DNA from: Microbacterium endophyticum
GTDB taxonomy: Bacteria; Actinomycetota; Actinomycetes; Actinomycetales; Microbacteriaceae
Reading direction: 5' to 3'
NCBI RefSeq assembly: GCF_011047135.1
Contig: NZ_CP049255.1
Location: 124,001-188,000 of the forward strand
DNA: 64,000 nt
The notes beneath the pieces are model-generated. The model saw nothing but the letters and a program-made list of their open reading frames with translations, was not told the DNA's origin and searched no databases. The position numbers and the translations under genes were made by a program. Shown piece after piece: positions 7,417 to 15,359 of the stretch. How positions within the stretch are numbered: position 1 is the first letter of the stretch; the number at the start of each line of letters is the position of its first letter.

Positions 7417-9291
7417 CTAGGAGCGCACGCGTGAACGCAAGAGCTCTATTCGTGCTTGGAGTTGTGCCACTGTCGCGTGTGAAACGGCCGGTCCTCCGCA
7501 CACCCGGCGCAACTCAGAGTGGACTGCGCCATGCGGTTCCCCGCTCTGGCGTGCATACAGACCCACGAGGCTGTTGAGAAGTTGACGCTGTTCCTTCAAC
7601 GTGCGGTGGAGCGGTTCCGGGAGAGAGGACTCGTCTCTCGGCTGACCGGATTCCGACTCCATCGCCTCACGTTCGCTTCGATGCCTCCCCTGCCGGGCCT
7701 GACGCTGCATGAGGAGTTCGTGAACATGCTCAGGCTCTAAGAGGCCGGGCAGGCCGAGAAACTCCTCTTCTTCGGGTGTGCCTGGCACCGCAAGCTGACC
7801 GAATTCCTTGCCATCGAACATCACTCGATCAAAGTGGGCGAGCGAGCCTAGCGCCTGATAGGTGAACTCCTGTGTGAGTGCATCGGAGGCCGAGTCCTCT
7901 CGCGCCGCCATATTCATCGCGTCTTCGTCGAGAGCCCAGTCCTCATCTTCGCCGGTATCACGGTCGAGTGCGTGATCTCTCTGGCGTTCCATTTCCCCCG
8001 CCAGAGCCAGAAGAATCGGCACATTCGGCAAAAAGACGCTCGCGGTTTCACCCCGCCGCCGCGCCCGCACGAAACGGCCAATTGCTTGCGCGAAAAAGAG
8101 GGGTGTTGATGCGCTCGTGGCATATACACCCACAGCGAGCCGCGGAACGTCGACTCCTTCTGACACCATGCGAACAGCGACCATCCAGCGCGCATTCGAT
8201 GCTGAGAACGTCTCAATCCGACCGGATGCCTCAGCCTCATCAGAGAGAACAACGGTCGGTGCCTCGCCGGTCAGCTTCTCCAGAATCGCCGCATACGCCC
8301 GCGCCGCGGTCTGATCTGTCGCGATGACGAGGCCACCGGCATCCGGGATCTGTTCGCGCACCTCGGTAAGGCGCCTATCCGCGCTTCGCAGCACCGCGGG
8401 AATCCAATCGCCCTCAGGATCAAGGGCTGTTCGCCAAGCCTGGGAGGTGATGTCTTTCGTGTTGTCTTGACCGAGATGAGCTTCCATCTCATCGCCAGTT
8501 TTCGTTCGCCAACGCATCTTGCCTGCGTAGACGAGAAACATAACCGGTCGCACCACACCGTCTTCGAGTGCGCGACGGTAGCCGTACGCGTAGTCAGTGC
8601 GGGAGACCCGGATCCCGTGTGCATTCGGGTGGTACTCGACGAAGGGGATCGGCGCTGTGTCGCTGCGGAACGGCGTTCCCGAAAGCAAGAGACGGCGCGT
8701 GGCTCTGGCATACGCTTCGCGCAACGCCTCACCCCAGCTGAGAGCGTCTCCCCCGTGATGAACTTCATCGAGGATGACTAGCGTCCGCGCGTTCAGCGTG
8801 AGTGCTTGGTGAACCGTAGCCTTCGTCGCCACTTGTGCGTAGGTGACTGCAACGCCGTGATACTGCCGCGAGGGGACCGAGTGCCGGTTGCTGAAATGGG
8901 GGTCGAGGCGGAGCGACACTCGCGCCGCAGCGTCCGCCCACTGCGTCTTCAAATGTTCCGTGGGCGCGACAACGACGAGCCGATCAACGACGCCACGCCT
9001 CAAAAGTTCCGTCGCGAGCCGGAGCGCGAAGGTCGTCTTTCCAGCGCCAGGCGTCGCTGCAGCGAGAAAGTCACGCGGACCCTTACCGACGCCATCCGGC
9101 CCGTCGAGGGCGAAATACTCATCAAGCGCCTCTGCCTGCCATGCGCGGAGACGTTGCGCTGTTCCCCACGGTGCACGCTGCGGGTACGACGGCGAGAGGT
9201 GCTCGGCCGCAAAACTTCCGATGTGGTCGGAATCGGATGCCGCAGGGTTCGCCGGGCCGAGGGTATCGCTGGCGAAAGGTTCTTCGTCCAC
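7417..9291 (-). CDS. DEAD/DEAH-box superfamily 2 helicase, predicted damage-inducible
   Basis: This is a 624-residue SF2 helicase. Motif Q/I region: RLRAWQAEALDEYF and AATPGAGKTTFALRLA (Walker A). Then VVVAPTEHLKTQW (Ia), VILDEVHHGGD (motif II, DEVH) and LLLSGTPFRSD (III). The second RecA domain has RMVSEGVDVPRLAVGVYAT and AQAIGRFVRARR (motif VI). The last about 200 residues are acidic and charged with no recognised domain. It resembles the res/XPB-like helicases common in actinobacteria, whose substrate is not established. The GTG at 9291 is preceded by GGAGAGGAA. Its promoter carries TGTCGGTT-N8-TATCGT, like the uvrA and uvrB promoters in this window, which suggests a DNA-repair role (inference). 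Confidence 0.88.
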   Translation of the reverse strand: MDEEPFASDTLGPANPAASDSDHIGSFAAEHLSPSYPQRAPWGTAQRLRAWQAEALDEYFALDGPDGVGKGPRDFLAAATPGAGKTTFALRLATELLRRGVVDRLVVVAPTEHLKTQWADAAARVSLRLDPHFSNRHSVPSRQYHGVAVTYAQVATKATVHQALTLNARTLVILDEVHHGGDALSWGEALREAYARATRRLLLSGTPFRSDTAPIPFVEYHPNAHGIRVSRTDYAYGYRRALEDGVVRPVMFLVYAGKMRWRTKTGDEMEAHLGQDNTKDITSQAWRTALDPEGDWIPAVLRSADRRLTEVREQIPDAGGLVIATDQTAARAYAAILEKLTGEAPTVVLSDEAEASGRIETFSASNARWMVAVRMVSEGVDVPRLAVGVYATSASTPLFFAQAIGRFVRARRRGETASVFLPNVPILLALAGEMERQRDHALDRDTGEDEDWALDEDAMNMAAREDSASDALTQEFTYQALGSLAHFDRVMFDGKEFGQLAVPGTPEEEEFLGLPGLLEPEHVHELLMQRQARQGRHRSEREAMESESGQPRDESSLPEPLHRTLKEQRQLLNSLVGLYARQSGEPHGAVHSELRRVCGGPAVSHATVAQLQARIELLRSRVRS

Positions 9292-9326
9292 GGCACTTCC
9301 TCTCCAGAACTAAAGCGCAACCATCA

Positions 9327-9348
9327 ACGATAGGCGACACAACCGACA
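9327..9348 (-). promoter_or_regulatory. PafBC/RecA_NDp-like promoter of the helicase gene
   Basis: Minus strand: TGTCGGTT (9348-9341), eight bases, then TATCGT (9332-9327). The published actinobacterial damage promoter is TGTCRGTG-N8-TANNNT, so seven of eight box positions and the spacing agree. The predicted start is about 9320, giving a leader of roughly 30 bases with its own Shine-Dalgarno. Confidence 0.65.
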
Positions 9349-9412
9349 TCGCCTTAGGCTGTCGAGAAGATCGACACTCGCAGCGGCGGGTTTCTGAAGT
9401 TGAGGAGGCACC

Positions 9413-10279
9413 ATGTCGAGCGATTCGGATACATCACCGTCTGCGCCAATCCCAGAGAATCACGGCGCGCACCCCTGGCGTCGATATGTCGCTCTGGGCG
9501 ATTCGTTCACCGAAGGCATCGGCGATCCCATCTCTGGGTCGCCGGGCAGCCACCGCGGTTGGGCTGATCGCTTCGCTGAAGTGCTCGGCTCTCAAGTTGC
9601 TGACTTCGCGTACGCGAATCTCGCCGTACGCGGAAAGCTCATTGCGCAAATCGTCGCCGATCAGGTCGAGCCCGCGGTAGCCCTAAAACCAGACCTGATC
9701 ACATTTTGCGCGGGAGGGAACGACGTGATCCGGCCGGGGACAGACCCCGACGAAATCTCAGCGCAATTCGAAGACGCGATCGTGCGTCTCACGTCTTCGG
9801 GCGCAACTGTGGTGGTATTTACGGGAATCGACACGGCCTTCACCCCCGTTCTGCGCGCTTTCCGCGGCAAGGTGGCCATCTACAACGAGAACGTTCGCGC
9901 TGTTGCGGAGAAATACGATTGCGTCGTCGCCGATCAGTGGGCGTTGAAAGAGATTCAAGATCCGCGATTCTTTGCCGACGATCGGCTGCATCTCAACGCC
10001 CTGGGGCACCACGAGGTCGCCCGCATGGTGTTGCGAGCACTTGCCGTGCCGAACGACCTGATGCCGATGCAACCCGACCCGTACCCGACGAGAACCTGGC
10101 GCACCGCCCGCTCGAATGATCTCGTATGGGCTAGAACGCACCTCATGCCCTGGGTATTGCGGCGTCTACGGCATCAGTCTTCCGGAGACACCGTGACAGC
10201 CAAACGCCCCAACCCGTCACCGCTCGATATTGCGCGGGGAGTGGCGACCGATGGTCACTCGTCGAGCACTGCGCTCTGA
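9413..10279 (+). CDS. SGNH/GDSL-family hydrolase (lipase/esterase-like)
   Basis: The 288-residue protein carries the SGNH blocks. Block I is YVALGDSFTEGIGD with the nucleophile Ser, block II is the Gly in ANLAVRGK, block III is FCAGGNDV with the oxyanion Asn, and block V is DRLHLNALGHHEVA with the catalytic Asp and His. There is no signal peptide, so it is probably cytoplasmic; the substrate is unknown. The ATG at 9413 follows GAGGAGG. The C-terminal 60 residues are basic and poorly structured. Its last 25 bases overlap the end of the opposing TrmH-family gene. Confidence 0.9.
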   Translation: MSSDSDTSPSAPIPENHGAHPWRRYVALGDSFTEGIGDPISGSPGSHRGWADRFAEVLGSQVADFAYANLAVRGKLIAQIVADQVEPAVALKPDLITFCAGGNDVIRPGTDPDEISAQFEDAIVRLTSSGATVVVFTGIDTAFTPVLRAFRGKVAIYNENVRAVAEKYDCVVADQWALKEIQDPRFFADDRLHLNALGHHEVARMVLRALAVPNDLMPMQPDPYPTRTWRTARSNDLVWARTHLMPWVLRRLRHQSSGDTVTAKRPNPSPLDIARGVATDGHSSSTAL

Positions 10280-11079
10280 AAAGCGGGTCTCAGCGCCCAG
10301 AGGGCCACAGCACTTGCCGCGGCGACGTTGAGCGAATCCACGCCACCAAACATGGGAATGGTGACGATTGTGTCGGCTGCGGCCAGGGCATGCCTACTCA
10401 AACCGTCACCTTCTGAGCCGAGGACCATTGCAACAGCGCGTGGTGGGGATGCTGCAAAGTCATCGAGTCGCACAGCGTTGTCGCTCAGCGCAAGCGCTGC
10501 GATATGAAACCCGGCGTCGTGCAGTTCCACGGCCGCCTGCGGCCACGCCGGAAGACGGGTCCAGGGCACTTGAAAGACAGTTCCCATGCTGACTCGAACG
10601 CTGCGGCGATAGAGCGGATCGGCACACCTCGGGCTGATGAGCACGGCATCCGCCCCGAGTCCCGCCGCTGCGCGAAAGGCGGCACCGACGTTGGTGTGGT
10701 CGACGATGTCGTCGAGAACGACGACCAAGCGCGCGCCGGTTGCAACCTCGGCAACCGACCGAAGTGACGGTCTATGCATCGCCGCAAGCGCCCCGCGGTG
10801 AATCGCGTACCCGGTGAGCTCTTCGGCAATGCCCGGAGAAACGACGTACACCGGAGTTTCAGCGGGAAGCAGCGCGGACACGTCGGGGAGCCACTTCTCT
10901 TGCACGAGAACCGAGCGAGGGTTGTGTCCGGCCTTCAGCGCTCGTGCGATCACTTTCGCAGACTCAGCGACATACAGGCCGCCCTCGGGCTCCAGCACAC
11001 GTCGAAGCGCGACGTCGGTGAGGTCCCGATAGTCGGCTAACCGGGGGTCGGTGACGTCGGTGACATGGTGTACCTGCAT
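10255..11079 (-). CDS. TrmH/SpoU-family RNA 2'-O-methyltransferase
   Basis: The 274-residue SPOUT-class enzyme has an N-terminal substrate-binding domain (GLYVAESAKVIARALKAG) and a C-terminal knot. Motif 1 is DDIVDHTNVGAAFRAA with the catalytic Arg, motif 2 is AMVLGSEGDGLS, and motif 3 is IPMFGGVDSLNVAAASAVALW. Relatives methylate a ribose 2'-OH in 23S rRNA or tRNA; the target here is not predictable. The ATG start has AGAAGG about seven bases upstream. It is convergent with the SGNH gene (25-base overlap) and divergent from the sirtuin gene. Confidence 0.92.
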   Translation of the reverse strand: MQVHHVTDVTDPRLADYRDLTDVALRRVLEPEGGLYVAESAKVIARALKAGHNPRSVLVQEKWLPDVSALLPAETPVYVVSPGIAEELTGYAIHRGALAAMHRPSLRSVAEVATGARLVVVLDDIVDHTNVGAAFRAAAGLGADAVLISPRCADPLYRRSVRVSMGTVFQVPWTRLPAWPQAAVELHDAGFHIAALALSDNAVRLDDFAASPPRAVAMVLGSEGDGLSRHALAAADTIVTIPMFGGVDSLNVAAASAVALWALRPAFQSAVLDE

Positions 11080-11183
11080 GAAAGTGCCTTCTTTTCAAAG
11101 ATCGAACGCGGGATGCACGGCGCCTCGTAACATCACGGCAATTCGTCCAGCGTAGAGTCGAAGTGACGGAGGAGGTGAGCGCC

Positions 11184-12035
11184 GTGACCGTCCTGTCCGG
11201 ATTTGATACTGAAACGACCGCTCTCGTTGGTCGTGCCATCGACGCCCTCGCGACCCGCAAAGTCGCGATCGTAACGGGCGCTGGCGTCTCCACGGATTCA
11301 GGCATTCCTGATTACCGTGGCAAGGGCGCTCCCACGCGGACACCGATGTCCGTGGATCAGTTTTATGCGAGCGAGGACGCGCGCCGCCGATACTGGGTTG
11401 GCAGTCATCTGGGTTGGCACTCATTCTCATCAGCACAGCCGAACAGCGGACACAACGCCATCGCCGAGCTTGAAGCACAGGGCATCGCCACCGGAGTCGT
11501 CACACAAAACGTCGACGGCCTCCATGTTCGGGCGGGTAGCCGGCGGGTGGTGGAACTCCACGGCACAATGCGCCGCGTTTTTTGCACACGCTGCGGTCAA
11601 GTTTTCGACCGACGCGACGTTGCACTCCGGGTTGAGCAAGAAAACCCGACTCTGCATTTGGACGCCGATATTCCGTTGGGTCCGGACGGCGACGTTCTTC
11701 CGGAAACGATCGAGGGATTCGTGATACCGGATTGCACGATCTGTCACGGAATGCTCAAACCGGACGTCGTATTTTTCGGCGAGTTCATCCCGGCTGAGAA
11801 GTTTCGCGAGGCCGAACAGTTGGTTGCGGCGAGCGATGCGCTCATCGTCGCCGGTTCGTCTCTCGTCGTGAATTCCGGCATCCGTCTTGTCGAACGCGCC
11901 CGCCGGCGCAAGCTTCCTATTGTCATCATCAACCGCGGCGTGACTCGCGCAGATGCGCGGGCAACGGTGAAGATCGATGGCGGCGCCGGAGAGATTCTGC
12001 AGGCGCTAGCTACGGCTCTCCCCGCGACTCGGTGA
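11184..12035 (+). CDS. Sir2-family NAD-dependent protein deacylase
   Basis: The 283-residue sirtuin has GAGVSTDSGIPDYRG for NAD binding, TQNVDGLHVRAGSRRVVELHG with the catalytic His, and a zinc ribbon made of FCTRCG and CTICHG (four Cys). These are followed by KPDVVFFGE, AGSSLVVNSG and INRG. It should remove acyl groups from lysines using NAD+. The frame is open from a GTG at 11163, but GGAGGAGG at 11168-11175 lies within that extension and is spaced eight bases from the GTG at 11184, so I chose the latter. A histidine-phosphatase gene follows 24 bases downstream, apparently with its own promoter. Confidence 0.93.
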   Translation: MTVLSGFDTETTALVGRAIDALATRKVAIVTGAGVSTDSGIPDYRGKGAPTRTPMSVDQFYASEDARRRYWVGSHLGWHSFSSAQPNSGHNAIAELEAQGIATGVVTQNVDGLHVRAGSRRVVELHGTMRRVFCTRCGQVFDRRDVALRVEQENPTLHLDADIPLGPDGDVLPETIEGFVIPDCTICHGMLKPDVVFFGEFIPAEKFREAEQLVAASDALIVAGSSLVVNSGIRLVERARRRKLPIVIINRGVTRADARATVKIDGGAGEILQALATALPATR

Positions 12036-12047
12036 GCGTCAAGGCCG

Positions 12048-12053
12048 TAAGCT
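12048..12053 (+). promoter_or_regulatory. -10 element of a predicted leaderless promoter (histidine phosphatase)
   Basis: TAAGCT ends six bases before the GTG at 12060. No Shine-Dalgarno is present, so the mRNA probably begins at the start codon. Confidence 0.45.
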
Positions 12054-12059
12054 CGGTGA

Positions 12060-12662
12060 GTGACATATGTGACTCTCGTCCGCCACGGCGAAACCGAATG
12101 GAACCGCGCGCTTCGCGTGCAGGGAACAACAGACATTCCGCTCAATGACACCGGCAGGGCGCAAGCTCTAGAGGCTGCAGTCGAGCTTCGGAAGTCATTG
12201 GGTGATATGCCCGTGTTTCTCGCATCGAGCGACCTGTCCCGCGCGCGGGAAACGGCAGAGATCATCGGGGCGGAACTCGGACTCGAAGGACCACGGCAAT
12301 ACCCGTCTCTTCGCGAACGCGCCTACGGCGACGGAGAGGGCCTCACCGCCGCCGAATTCGCCGAGCGGTGGGGGCCCTGGCACAGTGCCGATGTTCCCGG
12401 CTCGGAGAAACGAGATGACCTGCGAGAGCGCGCCGTCCGTGGTCTTCTCGACGTTGTCGAGCACAGTCGCGCGGCCTCCTCCCCCATCCCGATGCCAGTC
12501 ATCATTGTTTCGCACGGCGCTCTGATCCGCGAAGTTATCCGGCATGCTACCGGCGGCGTGCTTCCCCCAGACGGATCGCGACTCGCAAACGGATCGCGAT
12601 GGCGATTTCTGGTTGAGCGTGACCGCCTTCGTTTCCTCTCGGATGATCTTGTCTTCGCGTAA
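12060..12662 (+). CDS. Histidine phosphatase family protein (phosphoglycerate-mutase-like)
   Basis: The 200-residue branch-1 histidine phosphatase opens with TYVTLVRHGETEWN (phospho-His in the RHG motif). It continues with IPLNDTGRAQA, SSDLSRARETAEII with the second conserved Arg, LRERAYGDGEG with the acid, and VIIVSHGALIREVI with the C-terminal His. It is more likely a small-molecule phosphatase than the glycolytic mutase, because it lacks the mutase's longer insertions. The GTG start at 12060 is supported by TAAGCT six bases upstream. Confidence 0.9.
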   Translation: MTYVTLVRHGETEWNRALRVQGTTDIPLNDTGRAQALEAAVELRKSLGDMPVFLASSDLSRARETAEIIGAELGLEGPRQYPSLRERAYGDGEGLTAAEFAERWGPWHSADVPGSEKRDDLRERAVRGLLDVVEHSRAASSPIPMPVIIVSHGALIREVIRHATGGVLPPDGSRLANGSRWRFLVERDRLRFLSDDLVFA

Positions 12663-12720
12663 TCGCAGGCAACCCGACGAGTATTCGTCTACGCACCTGA
12701 TCATGGGACTCGCCACATGC

Positions 12721-12726
12721 TAGGGT
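12721..12726 (+). promoter_or_regulatory. Candidate -10 element of the Lrp/AsnC gene
   Basis: TAGGGT ends eight bases before the ATG at 12735. The spacing is one base longer than in the other leaderless candidates here, so support is weaker. Confidence 0.35.
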
Positions 12727-12734
12727 CTCGCAGC

Positions 12735-13208
12735 ATGGCAGCCCTGGATCACGTAGACCTCGAGCTACTTGCCGCGCTCTCCCACGATCCGCGCGCAACC
12801 GTCGTGGCACTCTCCGATCGGCTGGGAATGTCCCGCAACACTGTTCAGGCACGGATGGCTCGTCTCGACAAGGCAGGTGTGTTCTTGTCTTACGAGCGTT
12901 CGATATCGTCACGCGCACTGGGGTTCCCTATCGAGGCATTCATCAACGTGATTCTGCGACAGGCGGCGCTTCCCGCCATCACGGCCGAGCTCGCCCGCAT
13001 CCCCGAAGTCCTCCAGGCGCACGGTCTGAGCGGACAGGTCGATCTACTTGTCCGAGTCGCCTGCCGAGACACTCAGCACCTCTTCGATACTGACGCCCGT
13101 ATTCTCTCGATCGAAGGGGTCGACCGTACTGAGACATCGCTAGCCATGGGCGAAGTGATCGCCTATCGCTTGTCTCCGCTCATCGATATGGCGCGGGCAG
13201 ACGAATAG
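12735..13208 (+). CDS. Lrp/AsnC-family transcriptional regulator
   Basis: The 157-residue protein has an N-terminal helix-turn-helix (DLELLAALSHDPRATVVALSDRLGMSRNTVQARMARL) and a C-terminal RAM/AsnC ligand-binding domain. The latter includes FINVILRQAALPAITAELARIPEVLQAHGLSGQVDLLVRVAC, the usual dimer and effector core. Family members sense amino acids and regulate metabolism or transport; the target here is unknown because no amino-acid gene is adjacent. I take the ATG at 12735 rather than 12717, since MAALDHVD is the typical beginning and the hexamer TAGGGT lies upstream. It ends three bases from the convergent alpha/beta hydrolase gene. Confidence 0.9.
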   Translation: MAALDHVDLELLAALSHDPRATVVALSDRLGMSRNTVQARMARLDKAGVFLSYERSISSRALGFPIEAFINVILRQAALPAITAELARIPEVLQAHGLSGQVDLLVRVACRDTQHLFDTDARILSIEGVDRTETSLAMGEVIAYRLSPLIDMARADE

Positions 13209-13211
13209 CTC

Positions 13212-14093
13212 TCAGCGAGAGAGAAAACGTCGGATGCCGTCAGCCGCCGGGGCTGGGGTCTCATAGTGGATGAGGTGGCCGACGCCTTCGATCTCCACGA
13301 GTTCCGCGTCAGAAAACAGTCTCCGCAGCTTGCGCTCCACCGCGATGGGTGTGATGTCGTCGCGGTCAGCGGCGATGAGGAGCACTGGCTGATTGATCCT
13401 CGCCGCGAACTCGCTCACATCGTGAGATACCGACGCGATGAAGGCATCGTGAAGAACATCACGATCAAAAAATCCAGAAAAGTATCGATCGTGCTGATCG
13501 TGAATGAATCGCCGAAGCTGAGCGTCGCGCGTCTTCGCCATCGACACGCTCATCACGCGAACGACCACTCTATTCCGAAGCAGGGACTCCCCTAGTTTCC
13601 TCGGCAACCGCGCTCCCGCCCAGTAATACAACACCGCAAGGCGCGTGAGGATGCCACGTGGCCCTTCAAGAGCCGGCGCACCGATGGGGTTGACCAGGAT
13701 CACACGCGGAGAATTTAGTCCGCCTGCGACCGCCGCGGCCACGATGATCGAACCGAAGGAATGGCCGAGCACGATGGCACCCGGCTCAATCGACGCTATG
13801 AAGCTCTCGAGCCAAGCCGCGTAGGTTTCCACGGAGTGCTGCTTACCAGGCAATGGCGGACTTTCACCGAAACCAGGAAGATCTGGGGCAATGATCCGAT
13901 AGCCCTCGAGGTACGCGACGACCGGCTCAAGTCCGTGATGATCGCCACGGAAACCATGAACGAAGACGATCGTCATTTCGGCATTCGCATCACCGTAGAC
14001 CCAATAAGCGGTCGTCGCTCCGTCGATTTCAACTTCACGCCGCTCGACAGGAATAGCCGCAAGACGTTCAGCATACGGATCAGTGAAACTCAC
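13212..14093 (-). CDS. Alpha/beta-fold hydrolase
   Basis: The 293-residue hydrolase has FVHGFRGDHHG (oxyanion loop), APDLPGFGESPP, the nucleophile elbow VLGHSFGS with Ser, IAADRDDITP with the acid, and VGHLIHYE with the catalytic His. The substrate is unknown. The frame is open to 14222, but I chose the GTG at 14093 (SFTDPYAERL follows). TAGAAT ends exactly seven bases upstream, and the upstream residues are Arg/Ala-rich and unlike the family. It is divergent from the exonuclease gene, whose promoter lies about 70 bases away. Confidence 0.85.
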   Translation of the reverse strand: MSFTDPYAERLAAIPVERREVEIDGATTAYWVYGDANAEMTIVFVHGFRGDHHGLEPVVAYLEGYRIIAPDLPGFGESPPLPGKQHSVETYAAWLESFIASIEPGAIVLGHSFGSIIVAAAVAGGLNSPRVILVNPIGAPALEGPRGILTRLAVLYYWAGARLPRKLGESLLRNRVVVRVMSVSMAKTRDAQLRRFIHDQHDRYFSGFFDRDVLHDAFIASVSHDVSEFAARINQPVLLIAADRDDITPIAVERKLRRLFSDAELVEIEGVGHLIHYETPAPAADGIRRFLSR

Positions 14094-14100
14094 ACCATCG

Positions 14101-14106
14101 ATTCTA
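14101..14106 (-). promoter_or_regulatory. -10 element of a predicted leaderless promoter (alpha/beta hydrolase)
   Basis: TAGAAT on the minus strand, close to the consensus TATAAT, is followed by seven bases and the GTG at 14093. It decides the start of this gene. Confidence 0.5.
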
Positions 14107-14166
14107 TGAGCGCGGAGCAACCGAGCGCTCCGGCGCGCCCGCGCCAAACGTCGCTCGGCCATCGCA

Positions 14167-14172
14167 TAGCGT
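14167..14172 (+). promoter_or_regulatory. -10 element of a predicted leaderless promoter (exonuclease)
   Basis: TAGCGT ends seven bases before the ATG at 14180; the spacer AAATCGC contains no ribosome-binding site. Confidence 0.5.
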
Positions 14173-14179
14173 AAATCGC

Positions 14180-14908
14180 ATGCCCCACACATCACGTGAC
14201 TCAGATCACGCGCCTGCGCCATCGTGGACTCAGAGTCTAGGGATATTCGACCTCGAGACCACAGGAATCGACATCGAGGATGATCGAATTGTCTCGGCGC
14301 ACGTAGGCGTGCTCGACCGGACGGGGCGACAAGTGAGTGCTAGAACCTGGCTGGCTGATCCTGGGATCGAAATTCCGGATGGCGCGGCGGCAGTTCATGG
14401 GATCACGACCGCTGATGCACGTCGTCTCGGTCGCCCCGCACCAGAGGTCGTATCGGAAGTAGTCACCGCAATAGCGGAACTCATCGCAGCAGAGACCCCG
14501 ATCGTTGTCTACAACGCACCCTTCGACTTCTCGCTACTCAAGCGCGAAGCTCTTCGCCACGGTGTCGTGCCCATCGAGGATCCTTTCCCTGTCGTCGATC
14601 CCCTTGTCCTCGACAAAGCTCTCGATCGATATCGCCGTGGCAAGCGCACACTCGACACAGTAACGTCGCACTACGGCGTAACACTGGATATCGCGCACGA
14701 TGCGCAGGCAGACGCTGTCGCCGCGGGGCGCATTGCGTTGAAAATAGCTCAGCGATACGGCGAAGAATTACCAACGACCTCGGGCGAGTTGCACGAGCAC
14801 CAAGTGGCGTGGGCGCGCGAACAAGCAGCAAGCCTCTCAGACCACTTCGTAAAGACCGGGCGCATTGCCGCTAGTGAACGGCTCGATGGCCGCTGGCCGA
14901 TTCGATAG
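14180..14908 (+). CDS. DEDDh 3'-5' exonuclease (DNA polymerase III epsilon-like)
   Basis: The 242-residue exonuclease carries all DEDDh motifs. ExoI is IFDLETTGIDIEDDRI (Asp, Glu), HGITTADA is the conserved link, ExoII is VVYNAPFDFSLLKREA (Asp), and ExoIII-epsilon is IAHDAQADAVAAGRIA (His, Asp). It resembles actinobacterial stand-alone epsilon homologues that degrade single-stranded DNA from 3' ends and may assist proofreading or repair. The C-terminal helix (ELHEHQVAWAREQAASL) is typical. The ATG start has a leaderless -10 element. An intrinsic terminator follows 34 bases after the stop. Confidence 0.92.
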   Translation: MPHTSRDSDHAPAPSWTQSLGIFDLETTGIDIEDDRIVSAHVGVLDRTGRQVSARTWLADPGIEIPDGAAAVHGITTADARRLGRPAPEVVSEVVTAIAELIAAETPIVVYNAPFDFSLLKREALRHGVVPIEDPFPVVDPLVLDKALDRYRRGKRTLDTVTSHYGVTLDIAHDAQADAVAAGRIALKIAQRYGEELPTTSGELHEHQVAWAREQAASLSDHFVKTGRIAASERLDGRWPIR

Positions 14909-14942
14909 TCCGCGCAGCTCCGAAACCGACGCGAAAGATAAT

Positions 14943-14974
14943 AAAAAGGGCCCCGCATCTGCGGGGCCCTTTTT
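14943..14974. terminator. Bidirectional intrinsic terminator between exonuclease and rpmE2
   Basis: Fifteen-base perfect arms (14943-14957 and 14960-14974) around TC have the core GGGCCCCGCA/TGCGGGGCCC, with A5 and T5 flanks. It serves both convergent genes. Confidence 0.93.
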
Positions 14975-14982
14975 TACGGCGA

Positions 14983-15240
14983 CTACTTGCTGGAGCCACC
15001 GAAGTTCTTGAAACGCTGGTTGAACTTCTCGACGCGACCGGCCGAGTCCATGATGCGCTGCTTACCGGTGTAGAACGGGTGCGACGCCGAGGAAATTTCG
15101 ACATCGATGACCGGGTACTCAACGCCGTCGAGCTCGATCTTCTTGTCGCTAGAAACCGTCGAGCGAGTGAGGAACGTGTCGCCCGAACCGAGGTCACGGA
15201 AAACGACGGCCTGGTAGTCGGGGTGGAGGTCAGTCTTCAT
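14983..15240 (-). CDS. rpmE2: 50S ribosomal protein L31 type B
   Basis: The 85-residue L31 begins [16 protein letters not shown], continues with [25 protein letters not shown], and contains no cysteine at all. It is therefore the zinc-independent type B paralogue (C-minus), which in many bacteria replaces the zinc-binding form under zinc limitation. In Microbacteriaceae it can be the main L31. A roughly 60-base leader with two hairpins precedes the ATG. No recognisable Zur palindrome was found. Confidence 0.96.
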   Translation of the reverse strand: MKTDLHPDYQAVVFRDLGSGDTFLTRSTVSSDKKIELDGVEYPVIDVEISSASHPFYTGKQRIMDSAGRVEKFNQRFKNFGGSSK

Positions 15241-15261
15241 AGCGGATCCTTGTGATGGTGC

Positions 15262-15308
15262 GGTTCTGAGCTATTCAGAACCAGGGAAGTCTGCGGTGCA
15301 AACGCACC
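15262..15308 (-). promoter_or_regulatory. Structured 5' leader of rpmE2 with two hairpins
   Basis: Reading the minus strand, GGTGC-GTTT-GCACC (15308-15295) is followed by GGTTCTGA-ATAGC-TCAGAACC (15282-15262), about 21 bases before the ATG. A TAAGAT hexamer on the same strand at about 15319-15324 would start a transcript just upstream. Autoregulatory L31 leader RNAs have been described in actinobacteria; this may be one. Confidence 0.5.
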
Positions 15309-15359
15309 AAACATCAATCTTATCAGCATCGGCGCGGCGTTGCCACACGGGTCGCCGCG

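Noticed and set aside
15241..15359. Zur operator upstream of rpmE2
   Set aside because: The inverted repeats found are in the leader and do not resemble the AT-rich Zur palindrome.
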